Positions 1-8,381 of a stretch of DNA of 64,000 nt are shown here, piece after piece (the stretch's first letter is position 1; each line of letters opens with the position of its first letter). The stretch comes from Mucilaginibacter frigoritolerans. Lineage in GTDB: Bacteria; Bacteroidota; Bacteroidia; Sphingobacteriales; Sphingobacteriaceae. The notes below the pieces were generated by a model. The model worked only from the letters and a program-made list of their open reading frames with translations, had not been told where the DNA came from and ran no database searches. The DNA lies in the NCBI RefSeq assembly GCF_007830615.1, contig NZ_VLLI01000013.1, positions 118,473 to 182,472 on the forward strand, given 5' to 3'. Position numbers and translations under genes: made by a program.

Positions 1-755
1 TTAACGGATTGATCTTTTTCGCCCTGTACAATCAGGAAGGGTGGATCATTTTTATCAATATATGTAACAGGGCTTGCTTTTTTGGCAAGATCTGGTCTGT
101 CAGTAACCATCGCGCCTAAAAGCAGCGTGATTGGATTTTTGGGGTCTTTGTCATCGTTGCCTTTAAGTGTAAGTAAGTCTGACGCCCCATAAAAATCAAG
201 AACTAGATTCATTTTGAAGTGAGATTTGTTTCCATCAGCATAAAAACTCTTTACGTGATTATTATTGGATAATGCAAGCAACGAAGCAAGGTGTCCGCCT
301 GCTGAAAAGCCAATCAGTGCAATTCTATTAACATCTAAACTATATTTAGCTCCATTTTGATATAAATATTCAACTGCCTTGTTACAGTCCTGTATCTGTG
401 CTGGAAATGGAGCGGTAGTGCTGTAACGATAGTCAATGGAGGCAATTGCATATCCACTATCAATAAAAGCTTTTATGGTATTGGTCATGTAGCCCATATC
501 AGCATACTTATCATTCAGCATCCATGCGCCGCCATGAATCCATACGATAAGCGGATAGCTTGATTTTTTTGCAGGAGGCAGGTAAATGTCTAATAGATGC
601 TTCTTGAGGGTATCATTTGCATAGGGGATATTTTCATAAAAAACAGTGCCTTGCGGGAAGATATCTTTTTTAGGGTTAGTGGGTTGAGCCTTTGTTTTTT
701 GAATCAGCAGAATGGATACAAACAGCAGAATGAATGCTGAAAAAAGTCTTTTCAT
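1..755 (-). CDS. Secreted alpha/beta hydrolase (BD-FAE/esterase-lipase type), C-terminus cut by window edge
   Basis: Reading down from an ATG at 755, 251 codons are open to the left edge, so the 3' end is missing. The product starts with a typical signal peptide (hydrophobic residues 5-20, then KAQ), so it should be exported. It carries the oxyanion-hole motif HGGAW and the nucleophile elbow GFSAGG, and near the edge a PPFLIVQGEKD stretch that in this family precedes the catalytic Asp. The catalytic His would lie outside the window. The family hydrolyses carboxylic esters, often acetyl or feruloyl groups on plant polysaccharides; the substrate here cannot be read. It lies 52 bp beyond the nuoB stop on the same strand and may have its own promoter there. 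Confidence 0.85.
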   Translation of the reverse strand, partial: MKRLFSAFILLFVSILLIQKTKAQPTNPKKDIFPQGTVFYENIPYANDTLKKHLLDIYLPPAKKSSYPLIVWIHGGAWMLNDKYADMGYMTNTIKAFIDSGYAIASIDYRYSTTAPFPAQIQDCNKAVEYLYQNGAKYSLDVNRIALIGFSAGGHLASLLALSNNNHVKSFYADGNKSHFKMNLVLDFYGASDLLTLKGNDDKDPKNPITLLLGAMVTDRPDLAKKASPVTYIDKNDPPFLIVQGEKDQSV

Positions 756-779
756 ATAAAGAATTATAACTAGGTTAAC

Positions 780-787
780 CAAATATA
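780..787 (-). promoter_or_regulatory. Candidate Bacteroidota -7 promoter element for the secreted hydrolase
   Basis: On the minus strand this reads TATATTTG, an exact match to the Bacteroidota -7 consensus TAnnTTTG. It sits 25 bp upstream of the hydrolase ATG in the gap after nuoB. No clear -33 TTG/TTTG is visible at the usual spacing, so this is a half-promoter match only. Confidence 0.35.
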
Positions 788-807
788 ACCAATTATATCC
801 TTTGATA

Positions 808-1314
808 TTAAGCTTGTTGAATTGCTGCTTTATTTGAACCGATTAACTTTTCGCCTTCAATCTTTTTCTGCAATTCCAAAATGGCACCAATCAGTGATTC
901 GGGGCGTGGGGGACATCCTTGTACATAAACATCAACAGGTATTACGCGATCAACACCTTTTACAACATGATAGCCATGCTGCCAGTAAGGGCCACCGCAA
1001 TTGGAACATGACCCCATTGATATTACATATTTAGGCTCGGGCATTTGTTCATAAAGGCGTTTAATACGCTCGGCCATTTTGAATGTGACAGTTCCAGCTA
1101 TAATGATTACATCCGCCTGGCGTGCAGAAGGTCGTGGGAAAACACCGTAGCGATCCAAATCATAGGTTGATGCAAATGCACCCATAAATTCAATAGCGCA
1201 GCAGGCAATACCAAAGCTTAAGGGCCACAAGGAAGATAAACGTGCCCAATTAAGCAAGTCGTTCATTTTAGTGATAACCACACCACCGTTTTCACTTGTT
1301 ATATCGTTACTCAT
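808..1314 (-). CDS. nuoB: NADH-quinone oxidoreductase subunit B
   Basis: This 168-residue protein is the complex I peripheral-arm subunit that holds iron-sulfur cluster N2, the last electron carrier before quinone. The four expected cluster ligands are visible: the tandem Cys38-Cys39 in the ACCAIEFM motif, Cys103 in MGSCSNCGGPY and Cys134 in GCPPRPE. The length is normal for the family. Its ATG overlaps the end of nuoA by 8 bp, the usual nuoA-nuoB coupling. The rest of the nuo operon is not downstream: after nuoB comes an unrelated secreted hydrolase, so the other nuo genes must lie outside the window. Confidence 0.97.
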   Translation of the reverse strand: MSNDITSENGGVVITKMNDLLNWARLSSLWPLSFGIACCAIEFMGAFASTYDLDRYGVFPRPSARQADVIIIAGTVTFKMAERIKRLYEQMPEPKYVISMGSCSNCGGPYWQHGYHVVKGVDRVIPVDVYVQGCPPRPESLIGAILELQKKIEGEKLIGSNKAAIQQA

Positions 1315-1915
1315 TACCGGTTTTTTTAAAAGTTGGTTTAAACATAGGCTTTTTTACAGCAGTAGTTGTTTCGGGCGCGTCAATTGTGGTTGATGGTACA
1401 CTTGGTACAGTATTAATTGAAAACTCTTTTATCTTATATACGCTTTGCTCTGCATTTAGTTTATCATATAGAGATTGCGGAATAACAGTATCAGTTACCG
1501 GAACAATTGGATTGGGTTTTATCCAATCCAGATCACCCTTAACCCAAACATAAACCAAACCTAATATCAGGATACCTAAAAAGACAAACACTTCTGTTAA
1601 AGTAAGCCATCCCCATCGGCCATCGGCATTATTCATTTCATGACTCCCAAATACAATGGCCCAGGGGAAAACAAAAACCATTTCTACATCAAATAATAAA
1701 AAAATGAGTGCTATAACATAAAAACGGGAGTTAAAAGGAAGCCATGCAGAGCCTGTGGGTTCTTCGCCGCATTCGTATGAGCTTAGCTTTTCAGGATTAG
1801 GTTTATTGGGTGCTAAAACTTTATTTATAAAAAAAGCAAAGCATACCATTATTATTCCTGTAATTAGAAAGATGAGTATCTTTCCAAATTCTGATATTTG
1901 CGAAACCCCGGTCAT
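1307..1915 (-). CDS. nuoA: NADH-quinone oxidoreductase subunit A with a long C-terminal tail
   Basis: NuoA is a three-helix membrane subunit of complex I next to the quinone site. Helices lie near residues 11-32, 64-90 and 104-126. The conserved YECGEEP loop (about 47-53) and LLFDVEMVF segment (73-81) are present. The start is placed at the ATG at 1915, giving 202 residues; an upstream in-frame TTG would add 57 unrelated residues antisense to the neighbouring flavoprotein gene. About 75 residues after the last helix form a Pro/Thr/Val-rich tail, whereas NuoA is normally about 120-135 residues. The start codon shares the palindrome CATG (1913-1916) with the start of the divergent flavoprotein gene. 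Confidence 0.93.
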   Translation of the reverse strand: MTGVSQISEFGKILIFLITGIIMVCFAFFINKVLAPNKPNPEKLSSYECGEEPTGSAWLPFNSRFYVIALIFLLFDVEMVFVFPWAIVFGSHEMNNADGRWGWLTLTEVFVFLGILILGLVYVWVKGDLDWIKPNPIVPVTDTVIPQSLYDKLNAEQSVYKIKEFSINTVPSVPSTTIDAPETTTAVKKPMFKPTFKKTGNE

Positions 1916-3128
1916 GACAGCAAATTTAATAAAACAAACAGATTTTGACGCTATAATTATTGGCGGCGGCGCTTGCGGACTAATGTGTGCCGTGCAAGCC
2001 GGCTTTTTAGGTAAGCGTACGCTGATATTAGAGAAAAATGATAAAGTAGGTGCCAAGATACTAATCAGCGGTGGTGGCCGATGCAATTATACCAACCTTT
2101 ATACTACAGCCCAGCAGTTTATATCAGAGAATGAACACTTTTGTAAATCTACATTGAGCCAATGGACGGTTGAGGATACCATTAGGTTTTTCGAAACATA
2201 TGGTATTGAGGGTAAGGAAAAAACATTGGGTCAGTTATTCCCGGTAAGTGACAAAGCAAAGGATGTAGTCAATGTTTTTACTAGTCTTTGTGTCGATTTA
2301 GGGCAGGAAATATGGTGTGATGCAGAGGTGAAAAGTATTGGAAAGCTTGATGGAAATTTTATTGTTTCGATAGAAAGATGTGGGAAAACGGAAAAACTAT
2401 CGGTTCCGAAAGTTGTAATTGCTTCCGGCGGTTTACCTATCCCTAAAATGGGTGCTACAGATTTTGGGTTGCGGACAGCGCGAAACTTAGGCTTGGCAAT
2501 TAATGACACTGCACCAGCACTGGTGCCATTGACTATTACTGGAAAAGACCAGCCATGGTATGAGCAATTATCCGGCAATAGTATTTTTTGCAGGGTATGG
2601 AATGACAGGGTCAGCTTTGAAGAAAACATTTTATTTACACACTGGGGCCTAAGCGGCCCGGCTATATTGCAAATATCTTCCTATTGGCGACCGGGTGAGT
2701 TTATATATATTGATTTGTTGCCCAATCAAAATATTGCTGAACTTATACAAGCGGAAAGAGAAGCTAATGGCAAAAAGATGTTACTGGCTTACCTGGCAGG
2801 CTTATTTACCCGTAAATTTGCCGAGGCATTAAGTGATAAATTACCGGCTGATAAAAATTTGGCATCGTTAAGCAAAGCAGATATTGAAGACATCAGCAAT
2901 TTAATACATGAATTTAAAGTAAAACCGGCGGGTGATAAGGGCTATGATAAAGCAGAAGTAATGCGCGGCGGATTATCGACAGATGAATTATCATCTAAAA
3001 CACTAGAAGTGAAAAAAATACCCGGCTTATATTTTGGCGGTGAATGTGTGGATGTTACCGGGTGGCTTGGTGGCTATAATTTTCAATGGGCCTGGGCCAG
3101 CGGGTTCGTCATTGCACAAAATTTGTAG
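1914..3128 (+). CDS. BaiN/YhiN (HI0933) family FAD-dependent oxidoreductase
   Basis: This 404-residue protein begins with a Rossmann dinucleotide fold (DAIIIGGGACGLM, about residues 12-24), followed by the family signature SGGGRCNYTN (52-61). It ends with GGECVDVTGWLGGYNFQWAWASG-like residues that close the FAD site. The family is widespread and flavin-binding; BaiN acts in bile-acid dehydroxylation but the physiological role of most members is unknown. The ATG at 1914 matches the usual family start. Upstream in-frame start codons would read antisense into nuoA and are rejected. It is transcribed divergently from nuoA and convergently with the next gene. Confidence 0.9.
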   Translation: MTANLIKQTDFDAIIIGGGACGLMCAVQAGFLGKRTLILEKNDKVGAKILISGGGRCNYTNLYTTAQQFISENEHFCKSTLSQWTVEDTIRFFETYGIEGKEKTLGQLFPVSDKAKDVVNVFTSLCVDLGQEIWCDAEVKSIGKLDGNFIVSIERCGKTEKLSVPKVVIASGGLPIPKMGATDFGLRTARNLGLAINDTAPALVPLTITGKDQPWYEQLSGNSIFCRVWNDRVSFEENILFTHWGLSGPAILQISSYWRPGEFIYIDLLPNQNIAELIQAEREANGKKMLLAYLAGLFTRKFAEALSDKLPADKNLASLSKADIEDISNLIHEFKVKPAGDKGYDKAEVMRGGLSTDELSSKTLEVKKIPGLYFGGECVDVTGWLGGYNFQWAWASGFVIAQNL

Positions 3129-3174
3129 TTGATGCTTGATAGTTTATTTCAATAAACCATCAAGCATCAACTAC
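3125..3174. terminator. Bidirectional hairpin between convergent genes
   Basis: A 22-bp stem with a single mismatch (3125-3146 against 3153-3174) and a 6-nt loop spans the junction of two convergent genes and includes the flavoprotein stop codon. The stem is AT-rich with A/T at its apex. Position and symmetry suggest a shared terminator. Confidence 0.7.
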
Positions 3175-3181
3175 AAGAAAG

Positions 3182-3904
3182 CTACTGATTTTGATTTCTA
3201 CGCGCCGCTTGTACCTGTTTAAAGTAAGCTACTAAGCTATCCATATTTTGAAGCGTATATGCTTTTGCAACTATTTTATTAACTACGTCGGGTTCATCGC
3301 CCATAACGTCGGTCATTACATCTGCAAAGTTTTCATTAGTTATAATTTTCATTTCTGCAGTATTTTCGCCATAGTAATAAACCGGACCTCCATAATAACC
3401 ACCTCTGCCAGCACCTGAACCACCCAGCGGAATTTCAACGCCACCACCTACACCTACGCCGAAACCACGTGTGCCGAAACCAGTGCCGCCGCCGATGCCA
3501 ATAGAAAATCCTGAACCGCCACCGCCTGCGTAATGTTCTGCGCTATGCTCGCTGTAGGTTGCATATAGTTTAAGGTCATCATCCAGTACAATTTTTACAA
3601 AATCAAGTTCATACCGTGGCCAAAATTGGCCTTGAGGGGCATGTGTAACGACAAAGCTATCCCGGCCCATGACAAAAGATTGTAACCCGCTTGCGCTGAT
3701 CTTAACTTCTTTTGCCTTTTTATCCTGCTTATATTCAATAAAGCCTTCATTTTTAACAGGTCCGCGGGCGGATTCATCAATCCGGATAAAGCCGGCAGAT
3801 GTATTTCCTTTGCTATCTGTAAAATGGCCTAGCTGCCATTTCTGGGCCTGCGCCGATATGGCGATCAATACAAAACAAAAAATTAAAACGGGGTATTTAT
3901 TCAT
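3182..3904 (-). CDS. Secreted glycine-rich protein of unknown function
   Basis: The 240-residue product has a clear signal peptide (charged MNK start, hydrophobic core, cleavage after AQA near residue 20). The mature N-terminal half (about 21-125) is a mixed charged region. Residues about 125-175 form a low-complexity Gly/Ser-rich segment with repeated GxGxG motifs and a GGYYGGP stretch, and the C-terminal 60 residues are polar and possibly helical. I do not recognise a named domain. It resembles Bacteroidota exported proteins with an N-terminal beta-rich domain and a glycine-rich linker. It is convergent with the flavoprotein gene and divergent from threonine aldolase. Confidence 0.8.
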   Translation of the reverse strand: MNKYPVLIFCFVLIAISAQAQKWQLGHFTDSKGNTSAGFIRIDESARGPVKNEGFIEYKQDKKAKEVKISASGLQSFVMGRDSFVVTHAPQGQFWPRYELDFVKIVLDDDLKLYATYSEHSAEHYAGGGGSGFSIGIGGGTGFGTRGFGVGVGGGVEIPLGGSGAGRGGYYGGPVYYYGENTAEMKIITNENFADVMTDVMGDEPDVVNKIVAKAYTLQNMDSLVAYFKQVQAARRNQNQ

Positions 3905-4082
3905 AACTATGCAATAACTGGCATCTATAATTTTTATTGTACAAGATTAGCATTTTTGTTTATGAAAACTGTTTAATGTGGATGTTGTTTTGTAAATTCC
4001 TGGATACATCAGCATCAAATTATATCCTTTTAAAATTAAAACAAATAAAATCATTAAAATTGAATTCAATATTTAAATAAAG

Positions 4083-5093
4083 ATGATTGTTGATTTACGT
4101 AGTGATACTGTTACTAAACCTACTCCCGGCATGTTGGAGGCCATGATGAATGCTAAAATTGGCGATGATGTTTTTGGTGAAGATGAAACTGTAAATGAAC
4201 TGGAAGAAAAAAGCGCCAAATTATTTGGTATGGAAGCGGGTATATTTTGTCCATCAGGCACTATGACCAACCAGATAGCCATTAAATGCTTTACCCAGCC
4301 ATTGGACGAACTAATTGCCGATCAAACAGCGCATATTTACCGTTATGAAGGTGGTGGTATTGCTTTTAATTCGGCCGTTTCCACAAGACTATTAGATGGC
4401 GAACGTGGAATTATTACCGCTGAAATGATTGAGCCTGAAATTAATGCTGAAAATGTTCATTATCCGCACACCAGTTTAGTTGCCCTTGAAAATACGGTGA
4501 ATAAAGGAGGTGGTGCATGCTACACGATTGAACAGATAAAGCCAATAGCTGATTTATGCAAAACCAAAGGATTAAAGCTTCACCTTGATGGTGCGAGGAT
4601 TTTTAATGCTTTAGTGAAAACAGGTGACAAAGCCGAAGATTATGGTAAATATTTTGATGGTATTTCTGTTTGCCTTTCAAAGGGTTTAGGCGCGCCAGTT
4701 GGTTCTGTTTTTCTGGCAGATAAAGCGACTATAAAATATGCCCGCCGTATTCGTAAAGTTTTTGGTGGTGGCATGCGCCAGGCTGGCTTTTTAGCTGCCG
4801 CAGGTATTTATGCGCTTGATCATCATGTAGAACGATTAAAGGTAGATCATTTTCATGCGCAGATCATTGCACGTGAATTGACGAAATATGCCTGGGTAAG
4901 CAATGTTTTACCTGTTGAAACCAACATTATTTTATTTGATACTGTTGAGCCTGCTTCCATAGTTTTGGAAAAACTAGCAGCTCATGGAATAAAAGCATTA
5001 CCTACTGATAAGAACCGCATCCGTTTTGTATTACATCTGGATGTTTTTCCTGAGCATGTGGAACATGTGGTAAAAGTATTGAGGGGTATTTAA
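4083..5093 (+). CDS. ltaE: Low-specificity L-threonine aldolase
   Basis: A PLP-dependent fold type I enzyme of 336 residues that splits L-threonine or L-allo-threonine into glycine and acetaldehyde. The N-terminal DLRSDTVTKPT motif is diagnostic. The Schiff-base lysine is Lys200 in LSKGLGAPVGS and the cofactor-ring Asp is in HLDGARIFNA (about 169). The length is normal. It is monocistronic, with a hairpin directly after its stop. The roughly 180 bp upstream carry no convincing promoter match. Confidence 0.95.
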   Translation: MIVDLRSDTVTKPTPGMLEAMMNAKIGDDVFGEDETVNELEEKSAKLFGMEAGIFCPSGTMTNQIAIKCFTQPLDELIADQTAHIYRYEGGGIAFNSAVSTRLLDGERGIITAEMIEPEINAENVHYPHTSLVALENTVNKGGGACYTIEQIKPIADLCKTKGLKLHLDGARIFNALVKTGDKAEDYGKYFDGISVCLSKGLGAPVGSVFLADKATIKYARRIRKVFGGGMRQAGFLAAAGIYALDHHVERLKVDHFHAQIIARELTKYAWVSNVLPVETNIILFDTVEPASIVLEKLAAHGIKALPTDKNRIRFVLHLDVFPEHVEHVVKVLRGI

Positions 5094-5102
5094 CTTAATG
5101 AA

Positions 5103-5144
5103 TAATGGATCATAGGTCATTTATCCATGAACTATGATCCATTA
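5103..5144. terminator. Hairpin between convergent threonine aldolase and aldo/keto reductase genes
   Basis: An 18-bp stem (5103-5120 against 5127-5144) with one mismatch and a 6-nt loop fills the gap between two convergent stop codons. By position it is a bidirectional terminator. Confidence 0.7.
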
Positions 5145-5152
5145 ATGAACTA

Positions 5153-6175
5153 TTATTTCAAAGCCCTGTCGGCAGATTGACGTTCAACCATCCAGGCAGG
5201 ATATTCTCTTGGTAAGGAACTTACTTCATCTATTTTGGTCAGATCATCGGATGATATTGTTATCTCTATTGATTTGATGTTTGCATTCAGTTGGTCTACA
5301 TTTTTTGCACCAATGATAGTACTGGTTACCCCCTTTTGCTGACGTACCCAGGCCAATGCAACTTCAGCAACGGATACATTGTGTTGTTTACCAATTTCTG
5401 TAATTACATCAATAATATCGTAGGCTCTTTCCTTGTTAATAGGAGGGAAATCAAAAGTATCACGACGGGAATTACCTGTGTTTTCTAAATCGCGTTTGAA
5501 TTTCCCAGACAGGAATCCGCCTGCTAACGGGCTCCATGGCATTACTGCTATATTTTGATCAGCTGCCAATGGTAAAATTTCCCGTTCAATATCGCGTCCA
5601 GCTAAAGAGTAAAAATATTGTAACCCCACAAATTTATTCCATCCATGTTTTTCAGCAATTCCGATGGCTTTCATCACCATCCATGCTGGCCAGTTACAAA
5701 TGGCTATGTAGCGGACTTTCCCGGTTAAAACAATATCATTAAGGGCACGTACAGTCTCTTCAACGGATGTTTTGGGATCTACTCCGTGTACATATAAAAT
5801 ATCGATATGATCTAGTTGTAAACGTTTTAAGCTAGCATCTACTGATTGGAAAATATGGTAACGGGATAATCCCGTGTCATTTACGCCTTCGCCCATTCGT
5901 CCACGTACTTTGGTGGCAATAACTAACTCATTGCGGTTAAGTTCAAGGTCTTTTATGGATTGTCCCAGTAATTTTTCTGATTCACCAAAAGAATAAACAT
6001 TAGCTGTATCAATGAAGTTGATGCCGGAGTCGACTACTACCTTCATCAGATCGTTAACTTCTTTTTGCTGAATTTTTCCAATTGCTTCCCAATATCCCTT
6101 TCCGCCAAAGGTCATGGTGCCAAAACATAGTTCGGATACCACCAGGCCGGTGTTTCCTAAAAAATTGTATTTCAT
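5153..6175 (-). CDS. Aldo/keto reductase
   Basis: The 340-residue product is an NADPH-dependent TIM-barrel oxidoreductase. The catalytic tetrad is visible: Asp56 and Tyr61 in DTANVYSFGES, Lys89 in VIATKV and His130 in ILYVHGVD. The C-terminal cofactor region (GAKNVDQLNANIKS) is also present. Start chosen at the ATG at 6175 because the family begins MKYxxLGxTGLxVS; a TTG 81 bp upstream would add an unrelated tail. The substrate cannot be inferred. It stands alone between the threonine aldolase terminator and the end of the exopolysaccharide block. Confidence 0.93.
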   Translation of the reverse strand: MKYNFLGNTGLVVSELCFGTMTFGGKGYWEAIGKIQQKEVNDLMKVVVDSGINFIDTANVYSFGESEKLLGQSIKDLELNRNELVIATKVRGRMGEGVNDTGLSRYHIFQSVDASLKRLQLDHIDILYVHGVDPKTSVEETVRALNDIVLTGKVRYIAICNWPAWMVMKAIGIAEKHGWNKFVGLQYFYSLAGRDIEREILPLAADQNIAVMPWSPLAGGFLSGKFKRDLENTGNSRRDTFDFPPINKERAYDIIDVITEIGKQHNVSVAEVALAWVRQQKGVTSTIIGAKNVDQLNANIKSIEITISSDDLTKIDEVSSLPREYPAWMVERQSADRALK

Positions 6176-6300
6176 AAGTTTTGATGATTTTGTTAAAGTA
6201 AAATTGAGCCTTTGATTTTTAACAAAAGTCAATTTAAGGTCAAAATCTGATATCAATATTGTGTCTTAAGACTAACAACATTGATCTGATTTAAGAAAAA

Positions 6301-7467
6301 TTATTTCTTTCGTTGTGCCTTTTCCCAAATTGCACTTTGTGTAGTATTGAAATAACGGATTATACCCATTAAAACAGCATAGTTCATTATGCAAAAGTAG
6401 TAGGGTATAAATAATGCTTTGATGCGAATTTGTCTTTTCTCCAAGATCAACCCTAGCAAGGCAAGCACATAAAATAAAATCTGGGCGAAGAAAAACAGCA
6501 AATAGAATTTTTCGTCAACCAGCAAGGCGTTCAAAAAGAAAACCAAAATAAGTAGGAATGGAGTAACCGTCCACCGTAAAACGCGATGGCTTATATATTG
6601 AAAAGACAGAACGGGATATTTAAACGGATTGAATAAGCTTTTTAAGCGTAGTATGGATTGTATTCCACCGGCAGCAATTCTTATTTTTCGTTTTAGTTCT
6701 TCTGATACATTTTCTGAGGCTGTTTCCATTGCATAAGCTTCTGGTTCGTAAATTATACGATAACCTTTCGCTGCAATAAGCATCGAGATCATAAAATCAT
6801 CTAATACGGTATCCGCGGGCACGTCCTGATAAAGTGATCTTCGCACGCTGAATAATTCTCCGGCTGCACCGACAACTGAATATAACTCTGAATCCCATTT
6901 TTTAAGGGCTGATTCATATTTCCAGTAAAAGCCTTCTCCGGCAGAACTAGCATCGGCATTTTCATCAATCTGAACTCTTTTTTCACCTGCTACAGCACCA
7001 ACTGTTGAATCAGCATAATGCCTGCAAATATTTATGATGGCATCTTTATTCAGGAAAGTATTGGCATCAGTAAATACTACTATCTCGGTATTGACAAACT
7101 TCATTGCACGGTGTACGGCTGCTATTTTACCTCCTCGCTGCGACTGATGCAATAATGTTATTTGTGGAAATTCTCTAATTATGTCAGGAGTTTTATCCGT
7201 TGATCCGTCGGTTATGAAGATCAGCCTAAATTTTTCAGCAGGATAATTTAACTGTAGAGAGTTTTGAATTTTATCTTCAATAAATGATTCCTCATTATAA
7301 GCAGCTACTATAAGTGTGCATACAGGTAAGAATTCTATGTCAGAAGTGGGTAGGGCAGGTTTACTCTTAAATGCACGTTTTATTTTGATAAGCAGGTACA
7401 GGAAGATGCCATATCCTATAAAAGTATAAAAAACAATAAAAAGGCTGAGCCAAAAAATAGTTTTCAT
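6301..7467 (-). CDS. Family 2 glycosyltransferase, membrane-bound
   Basis: A 388-residue GT-A enzyme with one N-terminal helix (about 4-27) and three or four C-terminal helices (about 285-375), the layout of poly-GlcNAc synthase-like transferases. The nucleotide-sugar region AAYNEESFIED, the metal-binding TDANT motif (a DxD variant) and a downstream DDFMI acceptor motif are visible. The QxxRW motif of processive synthases is not evident, so a single-sugar transfer is plausible. It is the last gene of the minus-strand block. Its ATG overlaps the stop of the preceding transferase by 4 bp (ATGA), so the two are translationally coupled. Confidence 0.85.
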   Translation of the reverse strand: MKTIFWLSLFIVFYTFIGYGIFLYLLIKIKRAFKSKPALPTSDIEFLPVCTLIVAAYNEESFIEDKIQNSLQLNYPAEKFRLIFITDGSTDKTPDIIREFPQITLLHQSQRGGKIAAVHRAMKFVNTEIVVFTDANTFLNKDAIINICRHYADSTVGAVAGEKRVQIDENADASSAGEGFYWKYESALKKWDSELYSVVGAAGELFSVRRSLYQDVPADTVLDDFMISMLIAAKGYRIIYEPEAYAMETASENVSEELKRKIRIAAGGIQSILRLKSLFNPFKYPVLSFQYISHRVLRWTVTPFLLILVFFLNALLVDEKFYLLFFFAQILFYVLALLGLILEKRQIRIKALFIPYYFCIMNYAVLMGIIRYFNTTQSAIWEKAQRKK

Positions 7468-8381
7468 TGAATGGTATTTATAGGGTATCCTAAGTTACTG
7501 CTATTTTTGCTATGTGTTAAATTCCACCATACCGCTTTAAAGAGCACAGGTATAAAGTTGTAATTTTTGTTTTTTATGTAATATAACACATTACGCGGTA
7601 CCACCAGCAAAATAAAATAAGGATAGAAAACTATTTTATTAAAAGCCGGAGCATTTCTGCGTATAAACAGTATGCGGTTACGGTTCATGAAATATTCTTT
7701 GAGCTTGCTCTTTTTCCCTACGGAGACAGATTCTTTATGATATATAACAGCCTTTGTACATACCCAAGCCTGATAACCAGCGCGTTTAATATTCTCGCAC
7801 CAATCTACTTCCTCATAATACAAAAAAAAGTTTTCGTTCATCAAACCAGCTTGCTCAATTGCTTCTTTTCTGATCATCATAGCGGCTCCGTGGCAATAGG
7901 CAGTAGGGGCAGTAATATGGTCATATTGGCCATTGTCTGTTTCACGTAAGCCAATACAACTATTACGGGCGGTATAATAGTTCATCGGGGTATAGCCAGC
8001 ATATTGGATCAGACTTTTATCTGAATAATATTTTATTTTGGGTGATATCATTCCGATCAGTGGATTTACATCCAACACGTCCACCAAATTTTTCACCAGA
8101 TCGGGACCAAACTCTGTATCGTTATTTACAAAAAAAAGATAGTCGCCTGTAGCATTCCTTATGCCCAGATTATTACCGCCTGCAAACCCTAAATTAAGTT
8201 CAGACCTAATAAATTTTACATCAGGATAATTTACTTGCCATTCTGTAGATAAATCCGTATTACTGCCGTTATCAATAACTATTACTTCAATATTTTCAGA
8301 AGTTTTGGGTATCGATCCTAATAATTCTTCAGTAACCTTCGGCTGATTAAAATTTACCGTTATAATGGATACCTTTTTCAT
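7464..8381 (-). CDS. Family 2 glycosyltransferase, rhamnosyltransferase-like
   Basis: The 305-residue soluble GT-A protein shows VNFNQPKVTEEL at the nucleotide-binding end, DNGSxTD, the conserved NLGFAGGNNLGI, the metal motif NNDTEF and the signature LYYEEVDWCENIKRAGY. This pattern is typical of WcaE/rhamnosyl- and galactofuranosyl-transferase-like enzymes of O-antigen and EPS loci; the sugar is not predictable. It overlaps the NRPS upstream (8378-8381) and the transferase downstream (7464-7467) by 4 bp each. A tight NRPS-GT-GT cassette is therefore translated together. Confidence 0.88.
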   Translation of the reverse strand: MKKVSIITVNFNQPKVTEELLGSIPKTSENIEVIVIDNGSNTDLSTEWQVNYPDVKFIRSELNLGFAGGNNLGIRNATGDYLFFVNNDTEFGPDLVKNLVDVLDVNPLIGMISPKIKYYSDKSLIQYAGYTPMNYYTARNSCIGLRETDNGQYDHITAPTAYCHGAAMMIRKEAIEQAGLMNENFFLYYEEVDWCENIKRAGYQAWVCTKAVIYHKESVSVGKKSKLKEYFMNRNRILFIRRNAPAFNKIVFYPYFILLVVPRNVLYYIKNKNYNFIPVLFKAVWWNLTHSKNSSNLGYPINTIQ

